Positions 26,701 to 39,631 of a stretch of DNA of 64,000 nucleotides are shown piece by piece; within the stretch, counting starts at the first letter, position 1; each line of letters starts with the position of its first letter. This DNA is from Chrysomallon squamiferum. Taxonomy: Eukaryota; Mollusca; Gastropoda; Neomphalida; Peltospiridae. The notes beneath the pieces were generated by a model, which saw nothing but the letters and a program-made list of their open reading frames with translations, was not told the origin of the DNA and ran no database searches. Where the stretch lies: the NCBI GenBank assembly GCA_012295275.1, contig CM022671.1, forward strand, positions 11,961,678-12,025,677. The letters run 5' to 3'. The translations under genes and the position numbers were made by a program.

Positions 26701-29700
26701 CACTGTATAACTGCAAAATCTGATTAAAAAAGAAAAATGTTTATGAAGGCTGAATTTGACATTTCAGATATCGATATTAATGTTTTCAAGTTGAGAATAT
26801 TACACTAATACAAGGTTTAATCAATGATATGGTCAACAGCTGTGCAGCAGAATTGTGGAGGTTTTAATTCTCATTACAATTTTGGTGTTTCAAAAACCAT
26901 ATTTAAACAAAAATAAATAATATAGAAATTTGTAAATGGTAAAACTGCTAGGATCATCTAATTTCCATGATAGTCACAGATGGTAACTGTCATTTTTCGA
27001 AGATGCTGCATATTAATACTATGAGTTGTGTACCTGGCTGTTATTTGTTACTTTTAATGACACCTCCAACAAGAAGGGAGACAAAAGAGTGTTTTAAAAT
27101 CTGGGTTTTTAAAAGTTATTTAGAAACATGTTAAACGTGTTAATATTAAGTTATTAGTTAATGATAGGCACAGTTATTCTACTTTTCCCATTTACTTACA
27201 GTTATGATGAGAGAGGGTAACCTGTACAACAGACTACTTTTATTGGCTAGCAGCAATCAGTATTAAACCACAGAATTAGATAAAACAGAGTCTGTCAAGG
27301 CACTGATAAACTTTTACAAACAGTATCACTTAATATGACGGAAATAATTGTTTATAAGTATGATGTCAATTAGAGTGGGAAGCAGCTCAGTGGGAGATCT
27401 AATAAGAATTGATCCTGGTAACTATCAGGCCTCAGGCCAGTGTTTCAACAATGGGATCTAACCATCTCTCAGCATAAATTCTAACTGCACTGGAAAGAAG
27501 CATGTTCCACTGCTTATTTTGTTAATTATAGCCACAGAATGAGGCAAACTGATAACAGCTTCATTATTAACACTGCTGTAATTATGTATCTTGATCTTTT
27601 CTTCATGAAAAACAAGGTACAAATGATGTATTAATTACTGGTTATTTACAAGTCATGTTTTGAATGTCCATTAGGTAGACAACTGTATCCAGACTGTGTA
27701 ACTTGCTGTGTGTGACAACAGACTGTTTATTGTTCACACTTCATTTCAGTTATAAACTCTTACCAAACATAGGTCTGCAGTTAAGTAAACATAAACAATT
27801 AACTTTCAGATTTATACAGGTATTTCATAAATCTGTATAGACCAGATATATGCAGATTAATATACTGATAATTAATTTTAGTAATATAAAATTGATTTTG
27901 CGTCTGTCTTTTCTACATGTCTCTCAGAAAACAGAACATTTTAATTTACTGGTTTATATCCTTTTTTCCTATTAGAAACTTTTACTCAACAATCAAAATC
28001 CTGCTTTTTATACCAGAGGCTTTGACTCATTGGTATACTATAAAATACATAAAGCCAGCTATAATCTGTCACTTACTGGTTTGCGTCCTATTTTGTCTCC
28101 TATGATGCCCCAGATTGGTGCAAACAATCCCATGCCACAGAACACCACAGTGGTGATGAGAGCCACCTGGTAGTCCTGAAGTCCAAACGAACATCGCAGC
28201 ACTGGAGAAAGAACAGCAAGAAGCAACATCTCCAGAGCATCTGCTGCCTGAAACATCACAAAAGAAATTTTAAAATATTTTATAAACTTAACATTATATT
28301 TGATATGACATTCAATACATTTTTATCAATTTTACTAGACATTTTACCAATTAAGTAAAATAAAAAAAATTAACAAATTAAATAATAAAAAAAACAAGTT
28401 CATTATTTTTGTTTGTTTTATAAACTATTGTTTATCCATGGAAGGAGACAAAGTTAGTGTTAACACATTTGAGTGTGTGTTAGAAGAGATAATCATCTTT
28501 ACATTGTACTTGTTAGGACATTCCACAAGTTTTTCATTACCTCTTTATTTGCTATGAACAACATTCACATTTTTCACAATATTTGTTTCCTATGAAATTC
28601 AACAATTTGGTATAACCTCTAACATTATGACAGTTATAATAATATAATAATTTATGCCTGATGCAAATGTGAAATTCATAATATTTATAATAATTATCAT
28701 GAAGAAAATATTGTCACTGACTATAAAAAATAATGTTCTACTCAGACATAAGAAACCAATATGGTCACCATAAAATAACAACAGATTAAGTAATTTCCTG
28801 TTTCATGAACTACCTTTAATCAATAAGAGACTCTAATATGCACCTTCTCATGCACAGCAAAACATACACAATGGATTTTAGTCTAAAACATTTTTATGAG
28901 CTGGAAATGTAGTCATGTGCCATACGCTGACTATTGGGCAAAACCATATTCAGTGTTTAATATGTCCCAACAATCAGTTTCTTGTACACCTTCAAGTTGT
29001 TTTTTGTAAATAATTCTGATAAAGTTAAAAAAAACACACACACATACACACACAATGTATGTATGTAATGTATGCATTAATAAATGAAATTTAAAATAAT
29101 AAATAAACAAATAAAAGTATTCTGACATCTGCATGTACATAATATAATAAATAAATAAATATAATAAATGAAATTAAAAATAATAAATAAACAAATAAAC
29201 TATTCTGACATCAGTATGAACATAAAATAATAATAAATAAATAAATTAAAAAAATTAAATTTAAAATAATAAACTAATCTTACCGTAATCATGCCACACA
29301 CAATGAAAAGTCGCCATTGAAAAAATCCAAGACCAATGAAATCCACAGCCTCCTCTACTGTGTACGTCTTAGTCTTACTGTCCGAGTCTCCGTCTGTGTA
29401 CTGCATCATAGCATCGGTGTACAAGATGTCTTCATCAGAGGCACTGTCTGATGAGACCAGCAGCTTAACTTTCTCTGCAGGAACTGAAAAGATACAAGAA
29501 GTTTATCTTCACTGAAAGAAATATGTTTTAACACTTACATTATAATCTACAGTTACTTTCATACATTTGACTAACAAACACGCATATAAAGAAAATCTAC
29601 TGTTGTCATGGAACTGGCTGTATGTGCTTCTTTCTTTTTCATTGGTGGCAAAGCATCTTGTTTCAAACATCACATTAGTATTTTTACTGCATTTGATCAG

Positions 29701-30086
29701 AATATATTTAAAACTGCTAATTTGTTACTATTCATAGTTAACAGACACTAACTCTGAAACTTCACAAACTAGTTTGTCTCTAATTTGTAAAGTGTTTGTA
29801 TTGTTTGTTTTACAGTTTGTGCGAATGTGTATCTTCTACAGTTTGAATACACCAGTAAATGCATAACGCCTCATTTTTGTTAACACACACACATATATAA
29901 AATTATAATAAGAAAAAAGGAAAAAACAAAGCAAAGACAAATTAATGCATATATATAACAGTTTTATTCTGACAATAAAAATAAACTGAAATCAGTTAAA
30001 TAATGAAGAAATCATGTCCTGCTTAACATAATTAGTTAACAGATCAGCCTTCACTTCCAGCTCCACATCAGTCGTATCATTAGACA

Positions 30087-30130
<44 letters not shown>

Positions 30131-30237
30131 CAATAAATATAAAATTAGAATAAATTATTTTATTTTTTGCATTGCTAGTCAGTTTATTACAGGCTGATGA
30201 TTTCAAAAAAATATTGATAATTTTATCTGTGTGTGTG

Positions 30238-30274
<37 letters not shown>

Positions 30275-33255
30275 TTTGGGATGAAAACCTTATTCTTGGA
30301 CAATTAATTATAAGAGAAGTAATTTAAAGAAATAAAAATGTCTCATTTAATCAATAACATGTGTGCATCATACAATTTTTTTCTTGTTCTGCATCAAACC
30401 ATATAAATACATATTGCTGGGTATTGTGGATTAATGAACGTGAAAATGAGTCAGTGAATGATTTATAAGATAATGAAATAACATGAAGTATTATTTTCTA
30501 GAAAGAAAACAAAGACTTACCTTGACTGCAGCCACACTGACTGTTTCATGTGACATTACAACAGCTGTTGTGTGATCTACAAAGCAACATGTTGCATGTA
30601 CATCACAACACATATTGATACAGTGGGACAGGCAGATATAAAGTGTTCTCGGATCAATTCTCCTTATTAAATCTACATGGTTATTTCCTACCCAGCTATT
30701 GCTTCACAAGTGAGTTATCAAAGGGTTGTACATACTTATCTGTCTTAAAGATCCTTGCTGCTAATTGAAAATAAGTCAACTGCAGACTTTCAGGAACTTT
30801 TACCTCAACAGACTTACGATGCTCAATCATAGTCAGTGTTTATAGGTACAGTGATGTTACTTCCAAATGTCCCTTCCTGGTGGACTTCTGTATGCTTCCA
30901 CATAATGGTCACAATGCTTACAGAACACATCAGTGATTATTATACTGTTTTACAGAAAACACCCCAAAATAACCAAGACTGGCAAAGCAGTTGACTTAAA
31001 TACATAATTTGAAATTTTTTGATTTGCTTTACTTACCAGTTTTGCTTCAGGTTATATTTAAACATTAATAAGAGTAAACAATTTGACAAGTGTACAACTT
31101 TATGAAAACACAACACTGTAATATATAGAAGAATAAAATAAACACCAAATATCCTGGAATGTGTTTTCCTGTTAGTAGAAAGTAACATATTTCTTCTCTC
31201 CTTTTATATATGCTTCTAAACCAAAAGCATGATGCCATATAAAAATGTGTGGCTTTGCCTAGGATGGATAAACTACAACATGAAATGAACCTTGTCATGT
31301 GTTAATTTTAAATAAAGAGGATGCGACAGATAGATATGTGTAAAATATACTACACTGTTAAAAACCAGCTGTTTCAAATGTTGTCATTTCACATTATGTC
31401 ATACACATCAAACTAATCATCAAACTAATCATCAAATTAATCATACTATATTGAATTGTATTGTATAAAGCTAAATCATGTTGTATTGCATGAAACTATA
31501 TTAAATCATGTTGTATTGAATGATATTGTATGAAATCATGTTGTATTGAATGATACTGCATTAAATCAAATAATATAGCATTACATTGCACTGTATAGTA
31601 CTTTATCAAAATGAACTGTATTTTCTAGTATCATGTTGTATTCTATAAAATCATCTTTTTAACTTTCTGCTTTATTTGTTCTGTTTTGCTTTAAAAAAAT
31701 AAAAGTACAGAATAAAAATTAATTCAACAACTGTTTCATTAATGTCAATACAGACATAAATATTTATTTCTGAAATGACCTGTAAGTTTCAGGGTTACAC
31801 ACCCAGACACACACATACAACCAAACAAATACAAAAATATTAATTTTACTCTCTTACATACATTCAGTCTTACCCTCACTTTCTGAAACACATTTTTACT
31901 CACACATAAATTTTCTCCCTGTGAGAAGTGAAATCAGTGGTGATTAAATGAAAATACCCCAGCTGAACAAACACATTTATCTGTATCACCTGTGAATATA
32001 ACACACATTTTCCTCACAACAGGTTAAATTGTAAAGTTTGTAGGACATCAGCAATATCATTACACATACAGAGAAGTGGCATATTTTCACATTTGAGGTA
32101 ACTTGTATAGGTAATGACAGTTAAATAATAATAATAATAATAATAACAACAACAATAATAATAATGTGTACATGTGTGTGGCTATGTATGGGTGTGTGTA
32201 GGTGTGTCTCTACGTGTCTTTTTGTCTGTCTCTGAGATAAATATATGTGTAAATTGTGATTAAACTTTTATTTTGTACTTAATGTTATACAGTTTGTGAC
32301 AATAATAAAACAAAAAATATGTTATTAACCGTGTCAGATTATAATGCTGTTTTGTTGTACAGTTTTTAAATTAGCAAATAACTATATTAAAACAACCATC
32401 AGTGTATATGAGATATTTGCATTGTGTATTTATGTTAGTGTTACTCAGATATTTATTATTGTAATATCTGATATTGTATTAATTTTTGTACCTTTACAAA
32501 CTGCAGAACATTTTAGTCTATTGTGTATGTGATGACACAAAATAAGTAATTATGAAAGTGCTGTGATATTTAACTATCATTTACAACTGTGGATGTTACT
32601 ACTGTGATCTACAAAATAATTCTGCAATTATTAAATACGAATATAACTATAACACAAAAATACTGTTAACAAGATTTACAATATGTTCAAAGTTTATAAA
32701 TCATAATAAAAATGTGCTGAATATGCATTCTGCTTACTTATAATTTACTCAGTGTCATCAAAAAAGTTGTTAAACCGTTTATAACAATAATATAAAAATG
32801 AATACACTTACCAATACAATGTTGTTATATGCATAACGTCACTAAGTAGAAGTTTGTTTTACATTTGTTCTACAGTCTGTAACAGTGTTGTATAAAGTTA
32901 CACAAATTTCATTAATCACAGCATACTTAACAAAAACTGCACAGCATGGAACTAAAAGCTGAAAAATGTCATTCACTGATCAGCAATTGTGCCGGGAAAT
33001 AACACAGCTGACCTGAGTCAACTCACATGAGACTAGTTTACTCATAACTGTATGTGTGCAGCCAAGTGAGGCTGTAGTCTCATTCATGTGAGACTTGTAA
33101 ATACAGCCAATAATTGTTGTTATTACCATAAAGCTACAAAGCAAAGAAGTCCTTTCTTTCAGTGTTAACTTAATAATAATTGTTACTCTGCAAAACTTAC
33201 TAAAACTGCTGGAGGACTTACAGTTTACACATTATTATTGTTATTATTATTACTA

Positions 33256-33310
<55 letters not shown>

Positions 33311-34530
33311 TTTTTTTTTAATTATTATTGTTGTTATTATTATTATTATTGGCTTTTAAAATATATAATGATTCATTTTTATTTTTAGTATTTACACTAA
33401 CTTTTCAAATGCAATAACTGAAATTTAAAAAAAAAAAAAATCAAATTATACTTTTCATTTCATAATTAGAAATAATATAAATTCTTAGAAAAGCTATTTA
33501 AAATATTAATTTTATTATCTTCAATAAAGTATTTTTAAAAAGTACATCCATTATATGTATTGTAAACACACACTGACCATACAAACACATATATACAAAG
33601 TCCTAATAACACATTGAGAACATGTACACGCCAAAAATATACACACTGACAATATATAGGCCTATTATGGCCAAATGAAACTTTACCAGTAAGAAACTGA
33701 AATTTCAGAAAAACTGAAAATCTAGTTAAAATACACACTGCAATAACAACATGTAGAGAACACATTACTTGCTTGTTGGGGAAACAAATTAGGGAAAAAG
33801 CTAAAAGCATATACTTCATGAATAACCCATCTGCACATGCAACACAGACAGCATATCACATATACTCAGTGACAAGAAAAAATCACCACAGAAATGCTGT
33901 GAATGACTTTGAACATTGTGGACATGGTTCAGATGGAAACTATCAATACTTTTATCACATTAGCCATGTAACAACTTGATACATCATTACAAGCAGACAG
34001 AGTCAGTGACAATACACCACGAGGACCAGAACTTACATTGGTGAGGTAGTGTCACTATCAGCATGGCAAACCCTCACAGAATCACACAAATCTTCCGTGG
34101 AACAAACATGTCAGATGTTGAATTAGTTTTGAACACTAATGATTCTTTATAAGCTCTACATGTTGTCCATGGAGTGGAATGATGGATTTTTGTAGCTAAC
34201 ATTAATTAGGTCAACTCTGACATGATTATCAAATGTTGTATGTTTGTTATTTTTAGTACTTAAAAATATTTTTTTTTTTTTACTTTAAGCATGTATCTTC
34301 TTTCATTTTCAACTAGAGTGACTGAAAACTATGGTAAAGATTCTTTTGGCAGTAGGAATATATATTGTGAATACACAAATTATTCCCATGCATTGTGAAT
34401 ATTTACACCTATAAGAATATATACTATATGAATACACACTGAAAACACTAAGTAACATCATACCAGGACAATATTCATCAGAGGTCTGTCTTGTGTAGAC
34501 AACTCCTGAAATTCTTTCATTGTTGTCCAT
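17746..34530 (-). CDS. SVOP: SVOP-like major facilitator transporter (synaptic vesicle 2-related)
   Basis: Thirteen coding exons, all in phase: 34464-34530, 29284-29483, 28077-28247, 25080-25204, 24866-24929, 24458-24583, 22836-22967, 21820-21967, 21136-21216, 20229-20422, 18782-18871, 18209-18322 and 17746-17775. They give 513 residues against about 548 for human SVOP. The order matches SVOP: acidic cytosolic N-terminus, [26 protein letters not shown], the MFS signature [74 protein letters not shown], a Cys-containing luminal loop, [31 protein letters not shown] and [13 protein letters not shown]. Twelve membrane spans are expected. SVOP itself is a vesicle protein of neurons and endocrine cells with no settled substrate. 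SV2, SVOPL or an organic cation transporter-like paralogue are possible alternatives. The 67-nt first coding exon is supported by phase and a GTATGA donor but is the least certain. Introns hold several minisatellites, three systems carrying copies of exon starts. Confidence 0.9.
18847..19760. repeat. 94-bp minisatellite carrying copies of the SVOP exon 11 splice acceptor
   Basis: Nine extra tandem copies of a 94-bp unit, starting at 18941, 19035, 19129 and so on every 94 bp to 19693, next to the real exon 11 boundary (18847-18871). On the minus strand each unit has a pyrimidine tract ending TTGTTACAG, then 24 nt identical to the start of exon 11 (codons VYPTAVRT), then GTATGT. The units are nearly identical, differing mainly at a few positions such as ATCTTTG versus ATGTTTG. 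Confidence 0.95.
21240..21570. repeat. 33-bp minisatellite in SVOP intron 8
   Basis: About nine tandem 33-bp units, each with TATGACATTATTAATACAG on the plus strand, next to the exon 9 acceptor. The period is a multiple of three and few units have stops, so long frames appear on both strands; they are repeat artefacts. On the minus strand each unit ends in a TTTAATAACAG acceptor-like string. Confidence 0.95.
22297..22590. repeat. Duplicated exon 9 start plus 33-bp array in SVOP intron 7
   Basis: Positions 22297-22349 copy 21193-21245 almost exactly, including 24 nt of SVOP exon 9, its acceptor and adjoining intron. It is followed by about seven diverged units of the same 33-bp family. This copy lies in the preceding intron, upstream of exon 8 in transcript order. 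Confidence 0.85.
23281..24177. mobile_element. 0.9-kb terminal-inverted-repeat element in SVOP intron 6
   Basis: TGCAGAATGATATTGACAA at 23286 recurs inverted at about 24154-24172. The inverted match extends imperfectly over about 70 nt at each end (23281-23356 and 24108-24177). The interior has no intact transposase frame and is less AT-rich than its surroundings. This is consistent with a non-autonomous DNA transposon; no target duplication was certain and the family is unknown. Confidence 0.6.
25184..26095. repeat. 37-39-bp minisatellite carrying copies of the SVOP exon 4 splice acceptor
   Basis: About twenty tandem units reading GAAACATTGTAGAGTGTCTG on the plus strand. On the minus strand each has CTCTATTTCAG followed by the first 20-23 nt of exon 4 (ACACTCTACAATGTTTCACT), so real acceptor and exon start are repeated across about 0.9 kb of intron 3. 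Part of the array is itself duplicated with a 382-bp offset (25354 versus 25736). Units decay beyond about 25,900. Long reading frames here are repeat artefacts. Confidence 0.93.
26096..28076. other. SVOP intron 3, remainder
   Basis: AT-rich intronic DNA. The flanking exons join without missing residues, so no further exon is expected. A less AT-rich patch at 27380-27480 may be old repeat material. Nothing specific was recognised. Confidence 0.5.
30090..30128. repeat. (GT)n microsatellite in SVOP intron 1
   Basis: About 39 nt of GT, followed at 30243-30271 by a TA run. Confidence 0.95.
30521..30556 (-). other. Possible alternative 5' exon of the SVOP-like gene
   Basis: ATG at 30556 followed by eleven codons and a good GTAAGT donor at 30520. 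Splicing to exon 2 puts exon 2 out of frame, so it could only be an untranslated alternative exon with a short upstream frame, or chance. Confidence 0.2.
30730..30800. mobile_element. Possible relic of a molluscan SINE
   Basis: A diverged stretch with AAAGATCCTTGCTGCTAATT resembles, from memory, the core of a SINE that is very common in mollusc genomes. It is short and damaged. Confidence 0.3.
33236..33352. repeat. (ATT)n microsatellite in SVOP intron 1
   Basis: ATT repeats over about 115 nt, interrupted by a short T run. Confidence 0.95.
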
Positions 34531-35280
34531 TCACACTGCTACAGCTTCTTCCCCAGTCCTCTGTGACAGTGGCAAAAACTGAAATTATTGTTAAAAACCA
34601 GTCACCGTAAAGTATAAAACTAGCCATGGTCTGTAGAATATTCAGTTATAATTAAAAAAGTAATGGCTGTCAAAAATATAACAAGTATATATCTATAGAT
34701 TATATATATAAGTAATAACCGCTGGTAATGCGGATATATGTGTGTCTGTGTTTGTGTGTGTGCATTTCCAGTGACTTATTATTTAACTGATGGATCATAC
34801 TTTATGTGTATATTCCATAAACAAGAAAACTTTGTGAAGATACAATTGTGAGGGAGGTAAATGAAGACTTAAGTAAAACTCATATAAAACAGCAAGTGAA
34901 GTAGATAAAATATATATATTAAATATTTGTTTTCACTGTTTTTTTTAAAAGTAATAAAGATGTATATGTAGTCAATATGAAAATAGTTTTATAATGTGAG
35001 CTTAAGTTTTAATATAGTTAAGTGAAAACAGCTGAACTAAAATTTAGTATATTTAAAAGAAATGTAACATTTAATTGTGCATAATACTTTTCAGTTAATT
35101 TTGTATACATTTAAAACTATGTTATACGTACATTTTCAGTGCACTTAACAATATCATTTAACAAACTTTTAATATGCAAAACTGTTATTACATTTGCATT
35201 TTCAACAGACACAGCTGGTAGTAAAATTGAGAATATATTACATCTAGAAACTAGTGTCTGTTTGTAACACTAGTTTGAAA

Positions 35281-35340
35281 CTGTATAGTAGTGACTGAAT
35301 CTGTATAGTAGTGACTGAATCTGTATAGTAGTGACTGAAT
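35281..35340. repeat. 20-bp unit, three tandem copies
   Basis: CTGTATAGTAGTGACTGAAT repeated three times without a mismatch, upstream of the SVOP-like gene. Confidence 0.95.
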
Positions 35341-35429
35341 CATCAGGACATTTAAGATGTCTGATGATGAAGATGTCACACACACATTACAAGCAGATAT
35401 AACTTGTTAGTAATGAGCCATTTTTGCCA

Positions 35430-35545
35430 CAATAAATGGTCCACAAGTGTTATCTAAAAGCCTTGGTATGCACTGTCTGTTGTAAAAGACATCTTACTGC
35501 TGCTAACTGAGGCATAAACCACAGGGTGACAGCAGTGAGTTTCTA
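35430..35545. mobile_element. Possible relic of a molluscan SINE
   Basis: Blocks CCTTGGTATGCACTGTCTG, a ...TGCTGCTAACTG segment and GGGTGACAGCAGTGAGTTTC follow the order of the same common mollusc SINE as I remember it. Divergence is high. Confidence 0.35.
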
Positions 35546-38023
35546 TTCTTATATGATAATAACAATAAAATATTCATGTTGATCCCCAGTGAATTGTTTT
35601 GTAAATGAACATTCTTCATTCCTACAGTGAGTTAAACTTAACATGATGTTGACAGTCACATACCTACACATCTAAGACAGTAAAGTAAAATACAGCAGAA
35701 TATATTAATTTTCATTTTGGGAGTGTTCATTTTCTAAATACCCTGTGTTATTAAACACACACACACACAAAATGAAACCTACATACTACTGTACTTTTTA
35801 ATTTTCTATAAACAATAGAAAAATTAATAATTTACAATTTTATCCATTTCATTAAAAACAAAAAAGGTACAGATTGATTTTATCTAGTTTAGAATAAAAA
35901 TTATGAAAATTGATAATAACATGGAATTTATAATAACTCTGTGTGTGAATGTGTGTGTGGCACCTAACATTCAAACAGATAACTGACTTAATGAAGCAAT
36001 CATAGAGTGATCATTATGAACAAATTTAACTTATAGCATACCTCTTTACTGCAACATTTCAACTCTTTATGCACTCCAAAATACAGTCCTTTGTATTTTT
36101 TAAATAACAAATGTTTAAAATGAAGCTACGTGAAAATATTTGCCCAGTAAAACAGCTTTGTTTTCAAAGTTATTGATTATTATAAAAATGCGAAACAGCT
36201 GCTACATATTCATTGATGTTCACCATATATTTTTTAATGATATATTTTATTCATACCTATATCTGTCAATCAGTTATTACTGAGTTTCCAAGAGAATATT
36301 TATATGTCAGTACAGGCTCAATAATCCAAATATTTACCAAGGTTAATATTTTAAATTATTCTTTAAATCAAGTTTATAGTATAAATAAATTGTTCAATTA
36401 TGATGTTAAAAAGTCTTCTTTTAAAAGCTTGAATAAATTAATTGAGGTTAATAAATAAAACAAATAAATAAAATCACATTACTAAAAACTTATATTGTCA
36501 TTTATGAACATTTTCTTTTGCCATTTTGTTACTTTTACTTTTCTCTTTCCTTGCTTTTTACAACATAATTATAACAATACATTATTATAGACAGTTGCTC
36601 TGATGTTACTAAGGATAAACTGATTATACTGTATCCAGATATCCAAATGTGCCTTGTGCCAAAACCAAGTATTTCTGCATATTCTTGAATATTTCAAAAT
36701 TCTCTTTCTCTCATGTACACACACACACCTCACATTCTGCTTCTTTTTTCCTTTGTATTGTTTAACCGTACAGTGTAGCATATTTCTGTCACAGAAAGAT
36801 ATGAAACTTTTCAGGGTAATCTAGCTTACATTAGCAACAACAAAATGTTTACATACACCTTCATTGAGGCAATAAAAAAGATACCACTCCTTTTGATAAG
36901 CAGTTACAGGATTCCATCATTAAAAGTAAAGAGAACTATTCAATGGGCACACTGTGTAGAATTGAACCTACAATACTTAAAAACAAATTTCCCGACAATC
37001 GCATGGTTTTATAAATAATAACGTGAGAGGGTGAATTTTGTTCAGTATTAAATATATCTAACACAAATATATTAATATACAACAAAGTATGTTCAGTATT
37101 AAATATATCTAACACAAATATATTAATACACAACAAAGTATGATCAGTATTAAAAGAGAGATGTGTTTATAAAAAAAATTATTTGTGCACGATACCTAAC
37201 TCTTTATTTACATGACCTTCAACTTTCTATAAAAATCCATATGGTCACGGTAAAAATAAAATAAAATTAAAAATAAAATAAAATAATAAAATAAACATTG
37301 CGTTAAGAAAACATGCTGCTTGTAAATATTTATTATTAATTAATAAAGTAGTTACAGCTATATAGGTATTTAAAACCAGGTTAAAACAATGAATAAGTAT
37401 GTAAAATAAAAGTGTTTATGACCCACTATTTTGAAGTTAAACCATTTATCGATACCTATTGTTGATGAATTTCAACAGGCACTACCTGTATACCACACGT
37501 CAGAGAGAGTGCTTTCCCTTGATTAGCTGAACAAAAAGAAAGTTGTCTGACGACGGAAACGCATCATGGTCCATTAAAAATAAATGAGCTTGCATTTATT
37601 TATTTATTTATTTTTTTTTTTTTCAGCAAGAACTTATTTATTGGTATTATATTATATTATATTATATTATAGTGTAGTATAGTATATTATTTTATATTAC
37701 AGTCTATTACATAACATAGTACTGTATTACATTACATTACAAATTGTATTGTATTGCATTGCCTTACACACACATAAACACATACAAAAACACACACAGT
37801 CATTCTCCTATGAAATACATCATTTGTTCATCCAGTTTATTATGTATCATTTATATATTTATTTTATTTTATTTTATTTTTTATTCATTTATTCATTTAT
37901 TTTTTGATGATAGTGACTCGACCCCACCTGCAAAATGGGTGAAGAGTGGAAGCGGGAAGTGACAGCGTCACGGGGCTTATACCTTTAAACACCTTGTATG
38001 ATGTTTTATGGTTCAGTCTAGGG

Positions 38024-39631
38024 CAGTGATTCCCAACGTGGGGCCTACGCCCCACTTGGGGGCAATATGAAAAATATGGTAATATCAACATTTTTATTTT
38101 TATTTTACCCTATATGGGTAAAAATTATAAATTTATAGGGTAAAATTGTAATTACAACCTAGCTGAGCTCAACAGCTTGTGCAGTCTAGTCAAGTGTTCA
38201 CCCACTAATGTTATCGTGCATGAATTTATTGAGGATAAACTATTTTGCGAAGCATTAGAAACCACCACTATTGCAATTGATATATATAAGAAATTAAAAA
38301 CATATTTAGATGATAAGCAGATACCAATGGAGAACATTATATCTTGTGCTGCAGACGGTGCTCCAGTGATGATGGGCAAGAAAAATGGAGTTTTAAAATT
38401 ATTGAAATTCGACAATCCCCAAATGTTGTTAGTGCTTTTGTGTTATTCGTGGACAGAATTTAGTTTCCAAAAAAGTTTCCCCTGTTCTAAACGAGACATT
38501 GAATGCAGTTATAAAATGCATCAACACTATAAAAGCTAATGCCAAATGTGAGCGTCTTTTCAAACAATTTTGCAAGGATCAAAATGAGGACTATGTAAGA
38601 TTATTACTTCATACTGATGTAAGGTGGTTATCAAAGGGGAATTGCCTGAAAAGATTCATGGAATTATTTGATATTCTTAGTGAGTTCGTGGATGACAAAC
38701 CTTATATGACTCTGTTACTGACAGTTGATGGTGAAGCACTTGTCAGTTATTTAGCAGATATGTTTGAAAAATTCAATGTCTTAAATAAGGAGCTCCAAGG
38801 AACAAATGTGACTCTTGTTAATTCAAAGGCCAAAATATTTGGCTTTATATCATTTCTGGAATTATCCCAAGAAAATATTTCTGTCAAAAAATTTGAACAA
38901 TTTTTATTGGCTGAATAAATGTGAGGTAACAGATGCTACTTGTCTTGTTATTGTGGTGCACTTAAAAATAATGGTAAGCGATTTCAACTTCAGATTTTAT
39001 GATTTGAAAGAAATTAATTATCCATCTTGGATGACTCAGCCATTGCTAGTGGATCTGTCAGATGTAACCATGGAGTATCAAGAACTTTCAGAATTACAAA
39101 ATGATGACTCGATTAAAGCCCTGTTCAAAATAAAATGAACTATGATGTGGCTCTGTGAAGAAACACAAGCTAAATATCCAAATACAAGTAGTTTGGCAAG
39201 AAAACTACTGTTACCATTCCCATCGTCATACTTAGTGGAATGTGGATTTAGTGCTATAAATGACTTATTACTGAAGAAAAGAAACCGACTGGATATGACT
39301 AAACGAGGCGACTTGAGATTGAAATTAACAAAATTTCTGCCTCGGATAAAACCTCTTTGCAGTAGACATCAGGCTCAAGGGTCTCATTAATTGATTGTAA
39401 TTGAATTTATTTAATCTGATGGTAGATATATTATACACATTATCAAATGGATTTTATTTGATTAAATTTGAAGTTAAACCCTTTAGTTTTATTTGAAAGA
39501 TACAATTTTTTATGTTATACTTCTTCAAAACTGATATTGTTATATCATATTAAACAATTAACGGGTGGGGGACATGAAGGAATTTGTGATAAAAAAGTGG
39601 GGCATGGTACTAAAATGGTTGGGAACCACTG
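38024..39631 (+). mobile_element. hAT-family DNA transposon, decayed
   Basis: Terminal inverted repeats CAGTGATTCCCAACGTGGGG (left) and CAGTGGTTCCCAACC (right, reverse complement) border 1,608 bp. They are flanked by a perfect 8-bp target duplication GTCTAGGG at 38016-38023 and 39632-39639, the hAT length. The related repeat at 49,890 gives the uninterrupted arrangement. The interior codes for a broken transposase. Confidence 0.93.
38177..39390 (+). pseudogene. Broken hAT transposase (ZBED5/SCAND3-like)
   Basis: Fragments in different frames align in order to hAT transposases of the type domesticated as ZBED5, FAM200 and SCAND3: 38177-38539 (CAADGAPVMMGKKNG), 38499-38918 (LLLHTDVRWLSKGNCLKRF), and 39142-39390 with the C-terminal dimerisation signature FPSSYLVECGFSAIND. 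The N-terminal BED zinc finger is missing. At least one frameshift near 38430-38500 and in-frame stops near 38917 and 39137 separate the pieces, so no functional transposase is made. In the intact family the protein cuts and rejoins the element through its RNase H-like core. It is a relic, not a host gene. Confidence 0.88.

Larger units (their letters stand above)
34531..38015. other. Region upstream of the SVOP-like gene
   Basis: AT-rich, should include the SVOP 5' untranslated region and promoter near 34531-34650. Also holds a 61-bp tandem duplication at about 37033-37150 and a TATAT pentamer run at 37645-37690. No protein-coding gene was recognised. Confidence 0.5.
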
